Part shown: in pieces, positions 26,438-38,280 of the stretch
How positions within the stretch are numbered: position 1 is the first letter of the stretch
Layout: the number at the start of each line of letters is the position of its first letter
NCBI GenBank assembly: GCA_022842935.1
Contig: JALHOP010000002.1
Coordinates: 248,001 to 312,000 of the forward strand
Direction: 5' to 3'
DNA from: Myxococcota bacterium
GTDB taxonomy: Bacteria > Myxococcota > XYA12-FULL-58-9 > JALHOP01
DNA: 64,000 nucleotides
Program-made: the position numbers and the translations under genes
The notes under the pieces: generated by a model
Databases searched by the model: none
What the model was told of the DNA's origin: nothing
The model's input: only the letters and a program-made list of their open reading frames with translations

Positions 26438-27393
26438 AGATCCTGGTCACCGGCCACGCCGGCTTCATCGGCATGCACCTGTGCGCGGCGCTCATGGAGC
26501 GCGGCCACGAAGTCGTCGGCCTCGATAACTACAACGACTACTACCAAGTCTCACTCAAGCGCGACCGACACGCGCAACTGGCGAAGCACAAAGGCTTCGT
26601 CGGCATCGAGGCCGAATTGGCTGACCAAGGCGCCATCGAGAATTGCTTCCGCGAGCACCGATTCGATGTCGTCTGCAATCTCGCCGCGCAGGCGGGTGTC
26701 CGCTACTCATTGCAGAACCCGCAAGTGTACGGCACCGCGAACGTCCAGGGCTTCATCAATATCCTCGAGGGTTGCCGACGCTTTGGAGTGCGGCGACTCG
26801 TCTACGCATCGAGCTCGAGCGTCTATGGCGGCAACCAGAAACTGCCATTCTCGGAGACTGACCCAGTGAATCAACCGGTCAGCCTCTACGCGGCGACGAA
26901 GCGCGCCAACGAGCTGATCGCTCACAGCTACGCGCACCTCTTCGACCTGCAGACGATCGGCCTGCGTTTCTTCACGGTTTACGGCCCGTGGGGCCGTCCA
27001 GATATGGCGATGTGGCTTTTCGTCAAGGCGATGCTCGAAGGCGAAGCGATCAAGGTCTTCAACCACGGCCGGATGCAGCGTGACTTCACTTACATCGACG
27101 ACATCATCCGAGGCGTCGTCGCGAGCATCGAGTCGAACGCGCTCGACACGTACGAGTTGCTCAACATCGGCAATCATCGCTCGGAAGAGCTGATGCGACT
27201 CATCGAGGTCATCGCCGAGGCGCTGCACATCACCCCGAAGCTCGACCTCTTGCCCATGCAACCGGGCGACGTGCCTGCCACTTATGCCGACATCGAACGC
27301 ATTCGAGCCAAGCTCGGCTTCTCGCCCACGACGTCCATCGAGGACGGGGTGCCGCGGTTCGTACGTTGGTACCGTGCGTACCATGGCGTCTAG
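26434..27393 (+). CDS. UDP-glucuronate 4-epimerase-like SDR
   Basis: 319 residues from ATG 26434 (ATGA overlap). An extended SDR with VTGHAGFIGMHL, the LDNYNDYYQVSLKRDR segment typical of UDP-glucuronate 4-epimerases, NLAAQAGVRYS, YASSSSVYGG, YAATKRANE (catalytic Tyr and Lys) and FFTVYGPWGRPDMA. It should interconvert UDP-GlcA and UDP-GalA, using the product of ugd at 13693. It sits between two membrane-protein genes and overlaps the next gene by 11 bases. Confidence 0.9.
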   Translation: MKILVTGHAGFIGMHLCAALMERGHEVVGLDNYNDYYQVSLKRDRHAQLAKHKGFVGIEAELADQGAIENCFREHRFDVVCNLAAQAGVRYSLQNPQVYGTANVQGFINILEGCRRFGVRRLVYASSSSVYGGNQKLPFSETDPVNQPVSLYAATKRANELIAHSYAHLFDLQTIGLRFFTVYGPWGRPDMAMWLFVKAMLEGEAIKVFNHGRMQRDFTYIDDIIRGVVASIESNALDTYELLNIGNHRSEELMRLIEVIAEALHITPKLDLLPMQPGDVPATYADIERIRAKLGFSPTTSIEDGVPRFVRWYRAYHGV

Positions 27394-28969
27394 CGCAGAC
27401 GTTTCACTCTTCAGGTCCATTGCAGGCGGGAGATTGCGTCGTGCGACACCAACCATTGCGTTGGGAGCGGCGCTGTCGATTTATGCCATCTTTCTCGCGC
27501 GCGAAGCCTTCTGGCTCGCGCCAGGGCCACAAGACAACGACTGGCCGCTCCTCATGTGGCTTGCCCGCGCTGGAACGCAGGGCAACCTAGCTGCCTTCGC
27601 CGTCGGACACTACGGCTTCCTCCAGCTTGTCTTGGTCCGCATTTGCGGACCTATCGTGGGCGGAACAATCGTCGCCGCAAAGCTCATCAACATCGTGAGC
27701 GTCTTGGTGACTTGTCTTGCCCTCGACCAACTGCTGCGCGCGGCGGACGCGAGAGCTGCGTGGCGTATCGCCGCAGTCTGTTTCTTCGCTCTTTCGTACC
27801 CGACATTCGTCACAGGTTGGTCGGAGTTCGGCGATCCTTTCGCACTCGCGTTGTATGCCTGCGGACTCGCGCTTGCCTTAAGGTCGAGTGATACGGGTAC
27901 TGTCGTCTTTGGCGGCGCGCTGATTGGTGCAGCAGGGTTGGTTCGCCTCCATTTTCAGGCCATGGGGTGGGGAACGGCGCTTGCCTTCGCCGGTTTCGAG
28001 GTCTCACGGTCGCGATGGTCTGCGGCCGTCAAGCAGGTGGCGTGGTTCACGACAGCGGTTCTCGCCGGACAGCTACCAGTGTTCCTGCTGAACTGGCACG
28101 TCCACGGCACGCTGTTTTCCCCCATCGCTCGAACCTTCATGGGGCAGGTTCTGTTCGGAGCCAACGAGTTCGACATGGCCCGAAGTTACGCTGCTGCGCC
28201 CTTCGACGGGTTGCTCAGTCAACATGGCGTCATGCTCGTGTCCGTCGTTGCAGACCGAATTCTGCAGGCGCCATTGCTCCCGGCGATTGCTGTCGTTGTT
28301 TGCACGCTCACGCTGGTGCATCGCGACAGCGGGCAAAGGCTGCGAGCCTTCGCGGCTCTACTCGCCATGGGCTACTACGTCGGATTCGTCGCGCCATCGT
28401 GGGGCATCACACCTCGCTTGCTGTTAGGGTTCATGTTTTTTGCTGCGCTGTCGGTTGGTCTCGTCGGACCGCTTCTGGAAGGCTGGCGCGGGCAACGCGT
28501 CGCGACGCTCGGCGCCATTGCGCTCGTCGTGCTGTGCGCGTTGCACTTTCGCAGCGAGCGACGTGATTTCCGGGCGCTCCGCAGCCGAACGCGCGCAACC
28601 TGGGACCGCAACGAGCTCATCACGCAGACCCTCCGTGCTCGCGGAATCGACTCGCCGACGCAGGTATTCGCGGCCGATTGGTACCTCTACCCAACCGACG
28701 ACCCTGAGATGGTCGGCTTCTACAACTGGGGGTTCTGGAACCTGCTCGTTCCCGAGTTTGCAGCAGAACGCCCCAACCCGTTCGAAGCAACGGCAACCCC
28801 GGAGTCTTTCGAAAGGTTCATGATGCGGCGCGGCGTCCGTGCGATGGTTCTTTACGACGAACCCCGCGTTCCAGCTCTCGGCGCTATCACCCGCGGCGAG
28901 TACAAGTTACGCGCCTATCGGCTGCTAGCGCGGGTCGACGACCAGTACATCTATGGCGTGGTCGAATGA
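27383..28969 (+). CDS. Polytopic membrane protein (GT-C-like), hypothetical
   Basis: 528 residues from ATG 27383. The longer frame back to 27284 is an out-of-frame reading of the epimerase gene. About ten hydrophobic segments start after residue 15, with a short acidic loop APGPQDNDWPLLMWLARAG behind the first. The C-terminal 120 residues are soluble (FAADWYLYPTDDPEMVGFYN). This resembles the other membrane proteins of the locus in plan. The 3' end overlaps the convergent minus-strand gene by 19 bases. Function unknown; glycosyltransferase by analogy. Confidence 0.7.
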   Translation: MASSADVSLFRSIAGGRLRRATPTIALGAALSIYAIFLAREAFWLAPGPQDNDWPLLMWLARAGTQGNLAAFAVGHYGFLQLVLVRICGPIVGGTIVAAKLINIVSVLVTCLALDQLLRAADARAAWRIAAVCFFALSYPTFVTGWSEFGDPFALALYACGLALALRSSDTGTVVFGGALIGAAGLVRLHFQAMGWGTALAFAGFEVSRSRWSAAVKQVAWFTTAVLAGQLPVFLLNWHVHGTLFSPIARTFMGQVLFGANEFDMARSYAAAPFDGLLSQHGVMLVSVVADRILQAPLLPAIAVVVCTLTLVHRDSGQRLRAFAALLAMGYYVGFVAPSWGITPRLLLGFMFFAALSVGLVGPLLEGWRGQRVATLGAIALVVLCALHFRSERRDFRALRSRTRATWDRNELITQTLRARGIDSPTQVFAADWYLYPTDDPEMVGFYNWGFWNLLVPEFAAERPNPFEATATPESFERFMMRRGVRAMVLYDEPRVPALGAITRGEYKLRAYRLLARVDDQYIYGVVE

Positions 28970-31083
28970 CGGAGGCAGGCATCGCACTCGCCTTCCAGCG
29001 AGGGGTCATCGAGCGCTGCGGTCGTGCCGAGCCGCTCGTCGACGAACAGCAGGCAGACAGGGCCGGTGTGCTCGCCCGGGCCTGTCTCGAGTGTGAGAGT
29101 GAAGTCATGCTGGTCGTGCTCAAGATCGACGGCGACGCCCGGCTCTGCAGTCACGTCGAGACGCGCCTTCGACGCATAGGGTGTGACGACGCGAAGAACC
29201 TGGTCGCGGAACACTCCCGCGGCAGCCACATGCCCACGCACGACGATGCGCCCGTCGGGCGATCGCTCGACCCGAGCGACGGTGCCACCACCGGCAACAG
29301 CGCTCGGTGTACATGTTCCTTCGATCGATAGGCGTGGCAATACGGCGCGCTTCGGCAGCAAAACCACATCGCCGCGTGAACGCGGCTTTTCCTCTTCGTC
29401 GCTCAAGATGATGTGCGCGTATTGATTGAATGCGCTCAGCTCTGTCTCTGACAGGTCCGGGAAGATATCGCGCCACAGTTGCATCTGGGGAACGGCCTCG
29501 ACGTGCGCAATCGAGGAGAACCCGAGACCGTTGAGGACGCGCCCCGGGAATTCGTCGAGCAGCGGGCGCCCATGCTGACGACGAGCGTGTTCGGCGAACT
29601 GCCGAGCGACGGGAGTATCCGCGGCGGTGAAGATGGGGTCAGCCTGCTGAAGCGGATTGAAGGTACCGAAGCACAGCAAGTTCATGAGCGCAGCGGTGGC
29701 CAATAGGGTCGCGTGTTCGCCACTGGGCGAAAGCCGAGCTCTCAATGCGTACACGCCTATCAAGCCGACGGCGGGTAGCAAGTCCCGCCCAATCAAGCGT
29801 AGTGACACGACGCCGTGGGAGCTCTTCCAAGCGACGAAAGCGAGAATGATCGCAAGGCCTATGGCCATCCGCGGGAGGGTCATGCGTGTCGAGGCGTGAC
29901 GGAACACGTACACGCTGATGAGCGCGAACAAGACCCCGGCAGCCATCACCATGCGGAATCCCGGCACGCGATCCCAAAGCAAGACAGCGCCGACGCGGGA
30001 TGGAATTGGGACGAGCATCCAAGCCAGCACCGCCGAACAACCGATGACGAGAACGACGAGCTCACTTCTGCGTGGCTTGAAAGAGCCCGACAGCATGCGA
30101 CTGGGAGAGAAGACGAGGAGAGCAAAGAGGAAGTAGACCGACCCAACGACACCAAACTCGCAAATGTTCACCGAGTCGATGCTTGCTCGAACGCCGAATG
30201 GCTCGCTCCTGGAGATGAACGCGTAAGGCAGGAACATCGACACGATTTTCTCGGCATAAAGTCCGCCGCCGGCGACGCGACGCTGCCCGGGATAGATCGT
30301 CTCGTTGAGTACGAGGAGCGTGTCGCGGAGGTAGTAGATCGCAACTCCCGCACCCACGATACAAGCGATACCGCAAGCCAATAGCCGCAGCGGCGGCAAG
30401 CGGTTGTGGCGAAATCCGAACACGAAACATGCCGTGACGAACCCGAGCGATATGAATAGCGGGGGGTAGAAGAAGCTCAGTGTCCAACACGCGAACGCGT
30501 ATGCAACGACGGGTATCGCCAACCACGACGTGCGAACCCAGATGATCGCGAGCGTAAGCCAAGGCCACCAGGCGACGACCGGCCCAACAGCAGTCCAGAA
30601 GTATTGGACGAAACCCGACCAAAAAATGCAAGCCGCGAGCAACCAGGCCCGGTAGCCCACGAGTCCGCTACGGCGGAAAATGAGCGCGAAACCCACGAGA
30701 AACAGGACTTGGAGAACGACATGGTGGGTCGCGAAGGCGACGCTTGCTGACGCGACTCCGAACAACCACATGGTCGGCTTGAACGCGAAGCCCCAGTCGC
30801 GAACGGGCAGCGAGTAAACCTGACGGAGATCCTCGTGGTAGAACGACGTCTTGTTGTAGCGCTCGAAGCCGTTGTTGATGGTGGCCTGGATGGCTGGGGT
30901 AATGACCGCCCACTCGTCAGAACGAATCGGTCGCGGCTCGAACGCGATGAGCCCTGGGTGATGCGCCCCGAGGTGTCCCAAGGCAACGCCATAGGAAGAG
31001 GGCGTGATGCGCATCGCGATGAGTATCAACGCGACGACACCGCTGGCGCAGTAGAGGCGCTGGTTGACGGTCAGGCGGGGCAT
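28951..31083 (-). CDS. Polytopic membrane protein with 'IRSDEW' motif
   Basis: 710 residues with about twelve hydrophobic segments and a soluble tail of about 180 residues. After the first segment comes FEPRPIRSDEWAVITPAIQA. This motif recurs in a family of uncharacterised large membrane proteins of cell-envelope loci, as recalled rather than searched. The end is Cys-containing and beta-rich. It is convergent with, and overlaps by 19 bases, the preceding plus-strand membrane protein. It shares a 126-bp divergent region with the response regulator gene. Probably the last gene of the polysaccharide locus. Confidence 0.75.
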   Translation of the reverse strand: MPRLTVNQRLYCASGVVALILIAMRITPSSYGVALGHLGAHHPGLIAFEPRPIRSDEWAVITPAIQATINNGFERYNKTSFYHEDLRQVYSLPVRDWGFAFKPTMWLFGVASASVAFATHHVVLQVLFLVGFALIFRRSGLVGYRAWLLAACIFWSGFVQYFWTAVGPVVAWWPWLTLAIIWVRTSWLAIPVVAYAFACWTLSFFYPPLFISLGFVTACFVFGFRHNRLPPLRLLACGIACIVGAGVAIYYLRDTLLVLNETIYPGQRRVAGGGLYAEKIVSMFLPYAFISRSEPFGVRASIDSVNICEFGVVGSVYFLFALLVFSPSRMLSGSFKPRRSELVVLVIGCSAVLAWMLVPIPSRVGAVLLWDRVPGFRMVMAAGVLFALISVYVFRHASTRMTLPRMAIGLAIILAFVAWKSSHGVVSLRLIGRDLLPAVGLIGVYALRARLSPSGEHATLLATAALMNLLCFGTFNPLQQADPIFTAADTPVARQFAEHARRQHGRPLLDEFPGRVLNGLGFSSIAHVEAVPQMQLWRDIFPDLSETELSAFNQYAHIILSDEEEKPRSRGDVVLLPKRAVLPRLSIEGTCTPSAVAGGGTVARVERSPDGRIVVRGHVAAAGVFRDQVLRVVTPYASKARLDVTAEPGVAVDLEHDQHDFTLTLETGPGEHTGPVCLLFVDERLGTTAALDDPSLEGECDACLRHSTTP

Positions 31084-31209
31084 CGGCCGAGTCTCTTACT
31101 CGCGCCACGAGGAGGTGTCCAAGCCAGTCGGCCGAGCAATCGTGTAACCCAATCGTTCCCCCGCTCACAGGCATTCGCGCCCCCCCCAATTCCGGGTACA
31201 TTCCCCCCA

Positions 31210-32196
31210 ATGGTTCCCACCCATACCCCCACCAAGCGCACGGTCCTCCTCGTCGACGACGACCCCGAAAACGTCGCCTTCATGGCGCGGGCGTTCCGCT
31301 CGGCCTACCAGCTGCTGACCGCAAGCTCGGGGGCCGAAGCCATCGAGCACCTGAAGGGCCAGAAGGTCGACGTCATTGTCACCGATCAGCGCATGCCGGG
31401 CATGATCGGGACCGAGCTGCTGCGTGAGTCCATCAAGCTGCAGCCGGATTGCGTACGCATCATCCTCTCGGCCTACACCGACACCTCCGACTTCTTGGAC
31501 GCGATCAACGTCTGTCGCATCAACCACTTCCTGACCAAACCGGTTAGCCCGGAACGCCTACACGAGGTCGTCGAGGCCGCACTGGCACTGTCGATGAAAG
31601 CGAACCGCTACACGCGCATGGCGACGGCTTTCGACATGCAAGCGATGCTCAGCTACTACCAGCACCACGACCTGCTGCAGCCGGACGAGTTCGAGCGCAC
31701 CATCGAAGAGACGCTCAACATTCGGGCCTTAGGGCTTCCGGACCTCGACTGGCTGCTCTACGACCAGTTGTTGAGCGTCAACCGCGCCAAGATCCCCCTC
31801 CTCTCACACTACGAGGCGCTCGCGGTTGGCTTGCACATGCCATTCGAGGGCATCACGAGCTTCCTCGAGGTGATGGTGCACCTCAAGCTGTTCCCGCCTG
31901 CCGTGCTCAATCGCACAATCTTCTACCGTGCTCCGCCGCGCGGGCTGAAGATTGGCGAGGTGATGGGGGCTCTCGGCCTGGCCACGGCCAAGGAGCTCGA
32001 GCGCGCCCTGTTCATCCAAGACGTCATCGAGCAAAAGATCGGCTGCAGGCCAGTGCTCGGTCAGGTGCTTCGCTCGGTGGCGAGCGTTTCACCGGTCGAC
32101 CTATTCCAGGCGCTGGGCATCCAAAACGGGATCCCGTTCGTGACCCTCGATGACTCCGCTCCGGAGATTTTCGCGGCGGCCATCACGCGCACGTGA
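31210..32196 (+). CDS. Response regulator with MshEN-like C-terminal region
   Basis: 328 residues from ATG 31210. The frame is open back to 30835, which is antisense to the preceding gene. Residues 11 to about 125 form a receiver domain: VLLVDDDPEN (acidic pocket), VIVTDQRMPG with phospho-acceptor Asp59, ILSAYTD (Ser87) and FLTKPVS (Lys110). The remaining 200 residues contain no helix-turn-helix, GGDEF, EAL or HD-GYP motif. Residues of about 245-320 show a duplicated pattern (IGEVMGALGLATAKELERAL, then LGQVLRSVASVSPVDLFQAL, ending IPFVTLDD) like the MshEN/GspE N-terminal fold. No partner kinase is adjacent. Confidence 0.88.
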   Translation: MVPTHTPTKRTVLLVDDDPENVAFMARAFRSAYQLLTASSGAEAIEHLKGQKVDVIVTDQRMPGMIGTELLRESIKLQPDCVRIILSAYTDTSDFLDAINVCRINHFLTKPVSPERLHEVVEAALALSMKANRYTRMATAFDMQAMLSYYQHHDLLQPDEFERTIEETLNIRALGLPDLDWLLYDQLLSVNRAKIPLLSHYEALAVGLHMPFEGITSFLEVMVHLKLFPPAVLNRTIFYRAPPRGLKIGEVMGALGLATAKELERALFIQDVIEQKIGCRPVLGQVLRSVASVSPVDLFQALGIQNGIPFVTLDDSAPEIFAAAITRT

Positions 32197-32378
32197 CGGT
32201 CGGCACCTGGTTGCGTCAGGTGCTCCGACAGCGGGATGCCATTTGGCCAGTTGGCTGCCTTCACAAAGTTTTGAGCGCCGCGTCCGGTGCCGAGATCGAC
32301 TTCATCGAGATCGACGCGATATCCCCATGTTTTCGTGAGCGTATCGTCGCCGACGGGGTTGCCGTGCATGGCAGGTGA
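32193..32378 (+). pseudogene. Probable remnant of a MntA-type minimal nucleotidyltransferase
   Basis: A 61-residue frame starts at GTG 32193 in a GTGA overlap with the response regulator. The segment GAEIDFIEIDAISPCFRERI followed by VADGVAVHG resembles the C-terminal end of MNT-domain antitoxins, which usually reads like VDLVDLD..SP..R.RIL..G. The defining N-terminal GSxARG and DxD part is missing, and upstream codons belong to the response regulator, so this would be a truncated relic. The similarity is from memory of the family. A real short gene cannot be excluded. Confidence 0.35.
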
Positions 32379-32655
32379 CCCGAGCGTTTTGACGCGGCTC
32401 GCCCGCCTCGTGCGCGAGCTCGATATCGACCTGGGCGCCCTCGACGAGAGAGCCGGCGAGGCAATCGGGCTCTCCGCGCAGCTCAAGCTGGATCCTGGCA
32501 AGTCACTGGACACGGACTGCGTCTGGGACAGGTTCACCCGCCACTGCGGGCGTCCTTGCTGCGGTTCCGTGCCCACCTGCAAACGCTACTCGCCGCAGCG
32601 CGCAACGGTGGCCCTTCGCAGTAGCTCGACACTTCATGCATCACCGAACAGCTAG
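32368..32655 (+). CDS. Hypothetical small Cys-rich protein (possible HepT-like remnant)
   Basis: 95 residues from ATG 32368, overlapping the fragment above. Third codon positions are strongly G/C for the first 75 codons, as in real genes here. The first half is helical and charged (LTRLARLVRELDIDLGALDE), a position and style seen in HepT-type toxins next to MntA. The second half has five cysteines (CVWDRFTRHCGRPCCGSVPTC). The HepT catalytic RxxxxxH motif is not visible. With the preceding frame, it fills the 32197-32682 gap. Confidence 0.3.
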   Translation: MAGDPSVLTRLARLVRELDIDLGALDERAGEAIGLSAQLKLDPGKSLDTDCVWDRFTRHCGRPCCGSVPTCKRYSPQRATVALRSSSTLHASPNS

Positions 32656-32682
32656 CTCGCGCGAGTCCCCGAGCATCCCGCA

Positions 32683-33089
32683 TCATCCAGCCGCGACGTC
32701 TGCCCGAACCCGATTGCGCTTCGCGCGCTGCATCTGATCGACGTAAGCCTCTTCGGTCGCGTTGAGCGTCTTGAGCTTCGCTTCCGCGTCCTTGATGGCG
32801 GCCTGCGCGCGCGCCGAGTCGATCTCGCTCTTCTTTTCGGCCGTGTCCGCCAAGATGGTCACCGTGTCGCCGGCGACCTCGAGAAAGCCTCCGCTGACTG
32901 CGAACGATTCGCTCGTGGCGCCCGACTTCAAGATGATGGGACCGGCTTCCATCTCGGCGAGCAACGGACGGTGCTCGGGCAAGATGGTGACCTGACCCAT
33001 GACGCTGGGCGCAATCACAGCGTCATATTCGCCGCCGCGCACGAGCGCACGGTCGGGCGTCGTGAAAGAGACCTTGAGCCGACCGGCCA

Positions 33090-33090
<1 letters not shown>
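32683..33090 (-). CDS. atpC: F1F0 ATP synthase subunit epsilon
   Basis: 135 residues, the family's usual length. The N-terminal beta-sandwich is clear (LKVSFTTPDRALVRGGEYDA, then GQVTILPEHRPLLAEMEAGP), followed by the helical hairpin AQAAIKDAEAKLKTL. It is part of the central stalk and regulates ATP hydrolysis. It is the last gene of the operon, with its start overlapping the atpD stop by one base (TGATG). No clear terminator follows. Confidence 0.95.
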
Positions 33091-34598
<1,508 letters not shown>

Positions 34599-34615
34599 TC
34601 AGCTCCAAAAAAGAA

Positions 34616-35497
34616 TTAGTTCGAAAGGGCCTCGGCGCCGCCGATGACTTCCATGAGTTGGGTGGTGATCGCCGCTTGACGCGCGCGGTTGTAATCGAGC
34701 GTCAGCTTGTCGACGATTTCCTTGGCGTTACGCGTGGCGTTGTCCATCGCCGTCATACGCGCGCCGTGCTCGGCCGCGGACGACTCGAGCAACGCACGCC
34801 AGATGAGCGTCGACAGATAGCGAGGCACCAGGCCCTCGAGCACACCCTCGCGCGACGGCTCGTAGATGTAGTCCACGTCTTCGCCAGCGGGCAGCTCGTC
34901 AGCGACGATCGGGAGTAGCGGTTCCACCACCACTTGTTGCGCAATCGCGGACTTGAACTCGTTGTAGAGCAAGTAGACCGCGTCGAGATCGCTCTCGATG
35001 AAGTCCTTGGTGATGCCCTCGGCGATGTCCTGCGCCTTGCGGAAGGAGAGGCCCTCGAAGATGCCGTGATGCTCACGGATGCTTCCGAGCTCCTTGCGTT
35101 TCTTGAAGTGATCGCGAGCCTTGCGGCCAACGGCGGCGATCTCGAAGTGCTGGTACTTGCCCTGGTTCTCGCGAATGAACTTCTCTGCGCGACGCAGGAT
35201 GTTGGCATTGAAGGCGCCGGCGAGGCCGCGGTCCGAGGTCACGACCACGAGCATCACACGACGTGGTTGGGTGTACTCGGCGAGCAGCGGATGCGGCGGC
35301 GTGCCTTCTTCGACGTCCATGCGGGCTGCGACGCGGCGCAACAAGGAGCCGAGCTCCAACGCGAAGGGACGCGCGTGCGTGATCGCCTCTTGAGCGCGTC
35401 GGAGACGCGCCGCGGAGATCATCTTCATCGCCTGCGTGATCTTCTGCGTGCTCTTTACCGAGCGAATGCGCTCGCGAATGTCACGTAACGACGCCAT
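34616..35497 (-). CDS. atpG: F1F0 ATP synthase subunit gamma
   Basis: 293 residues, normal length. The N-terminal coiled-coil helix starts MASLRDIRERIRSVKSTQKI. The central Rossmann-like part has VVTSDRGLAGAFNANI. The C-terminal helix ends NRARQAAITTQLMEVIGGAE, the rotor contact region. It forms the rotating shaft inside the alpha3-beta3 ring. It lies six bases after the atpA stop. Confidence 0.96.
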   Translation of the reverse strand: MASLRDIRERIRSVKSTQKITQAMKMISAARLRRAQEAITHARPFALELGSLLRRVAARMDVEEGTPPHPLLAEYTQPRRVMLVVVTSDRGLAGAFNANILRRAEKFIRENQGKYQHFEIAAVGRKARDHFKKRKELGSIREHHGIFEGLSFRKAQDIAEGITKDFIESDLDAVYLLYNEFKSAIAQQVVVEPLLPIVADELPAGEDVDYIYEPSREGVLEGLVPRYLSTLIWRALLESSAAEHGARMTAMDNATRNAKEIVDKLTLDYNRARQAAITTQLMEVIGGAEALSN

Positions 35498-35503
35498 CTC
35501 GGT

Positions 35504-37048
<1,545 letters not shown>

Positions 37049-37072
37049 CGCCTTACATGTCCTTCAAACGGG

Positions 37073-37621
37073 TTAACTTACGTTCGTTCCGAGTTGGTCG
37101 CGGAGGAGCTCGATTTGCCGCTTCAGGCTGCTGTCCAAAGTGAGATCACCCACCTTGCAAACAAGACCGCCGAGCAGCTCGGGATCGACTTTGACGTCCA
37201 CCACGATGTCGCGCTGGAAGCGCTTGTGCAGCGCCGCCTTGAGGCGCGTGACTTTGGCCTCATCGAGGGCGATCGAGCTGATGACACGCGCACGCAAACG
37301 GCCAGCACGCTGATCTGCCTCGCTCTCGATCTCATCAGCGACATCACGCAAGACCTCGATACGGTCGCGACCGGAGAGGAGCTGAATGAGCTTCACGGCG
37401 GTCTTCGAGGCACCGATCTTGTCGAGCACGGTGCCGAGAACCGTGTCACGGTCGGCCTTCAACGCGGGATTCGCGAGAAGATCACGCAGCTCAGAGGTCT
37501 TGTCGTACAGAGCACGGAAGGTCGACACACTGTGCGCGAGCTTCTCGACGCCAGCAGCACCTTCCATATCGAGGGCTGCCGCTACCGCGGCGCGAGCGTA
37601 ACGTTTGGCGACTGCGCTCAT
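37073..37621 (-). CDS. atpH: F1F0 ATP synthase subunit delta
   Basis: 182 residues, standard length. It starts MSAVAKRYARAAVAAALDME and ends with GGLVCKVGDLTLDSSLKRQI, both strong OSCP/delta signatures. It links F1 to the peripheral stalk b/b' pair encoded just upstream. It overlaps atpF by four bases (ATGA) and is followed by atpA after 24 bases. Confidence 0.95.
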   Translation of the reverse strand: MSAVAKRYARAAVAAALDMEGAAGVEKLAHSVSTFRALYDKTSELRDLLANPALKADRDTVLGTVLDKIGASKTAVKLIQLLSGRDRIEVLRDVADEIESEADQRAGRLRARVISSIALDEAKVTRLKAALHKRFQRDIVVDVKVDPELLGGLVCKVGDLTLDSSLKRQIELLRDQLGTNVS

Positions 37622-38280
37622 GCTGCACCATCTGCGACCGGTGCACGCTTGCGGTCGTTGGAGGGACGGCGAGTCGACGTGTGCGCGTCCGAGCTCTCGA
37701 TCATCTGAAGTGACTGCTCGAACAAACGCTCACGGTCGGCGTCGGTGAGACCTCGACGCAACATGTCCTCGGCGCCCTTCAGGGCAGCGCGCGCGACGTC
37801 GTGCTGCAGTCGGCGGCGGGCACCTTCTTCTTCGTGCTCGATCACGGTCTGGGCGTCCTCACGCAGGCGCTTTGCGTATTCACGGGCGCCCGCAATGATG
37901 CGATCGCGCTCGAGCGCACCATCTTCTTTGCTGCGCTCGATGAGCTCGCGTGACTCTGTATCCACGTGCGCGAGCTTCTGGCGATAGCTGTCGTGCCGCT
38001 CTTTCGCGGCGTCGTAGGCTTTCTGATTCTCCTCGATGGTCGCCTTGATGCTGTCATGGCGACGCTGCATGGCCGCCGCGAGCGGCTTCTTGGCGGCTTT
38101 GACCAAGAAGATGACGAAGATGAGGAAGTTGACCGCGTACCAACCGACTGGGGGGGCGTGCTGGTCCCATGACCACAGGTTGATGTGCGGGGTGCCGGTC
38201 GACGCGTGATGCCCGCCGCCGTGGGCGTTAGCCTCGTGCTCTTCGTGCCCCGTCCCGTGCTCGCCGTGTTCCTGCTTCAT
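37618..38280 (-). CDS. atpF: F1F0 ATP synthase subunit b with His-rich N-terminus
   Basis: 220 residues. The single membrane segment is VGWYAVNFLIFVIFLVKAAK (about 45-64), followed by a long charged coiled coil (about 70-190). A b subunit usually begins almost directly with its membrane helix. Here 44 residues precede it, with nine histidines among the first 41 (for example HGEHGTGHEEHE and HGGGHH). A basic C-terminal tail of about 25 residues (TSTRRPSNDRKRAP) is also extra. It pairs with b' as the peripheral stalk. ATGA overlaps on both sides show coupling. Confidence 0.92.
   Translation of the reverse strand: MKQEHGEHGTGHEEHEANAHGGGHHASTGTPHINLWSWDQHAPPVGWYAVNFLIFVIFLVKAAKKPLAAAMQRRHDSIKATIEENQKAYDAAKERHDSYRQKLAHVDTESRELIERSKEDGALERDRIIAGAREYAKRLREDAQTVIEHEEEGARRRLQHDVARAALKGAEDMLRRGLTDADRERLFEQSLQMIESSDAHTSTRRPSNDRKRAPVADGAA

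Noticed and set aside
32061-32582. 173-residue minus-strand frame after the response regulator
   Set aside because: It runs antisense to the intact end of the response regulator and shows no domain; the plus-strand frames have better codon composition.
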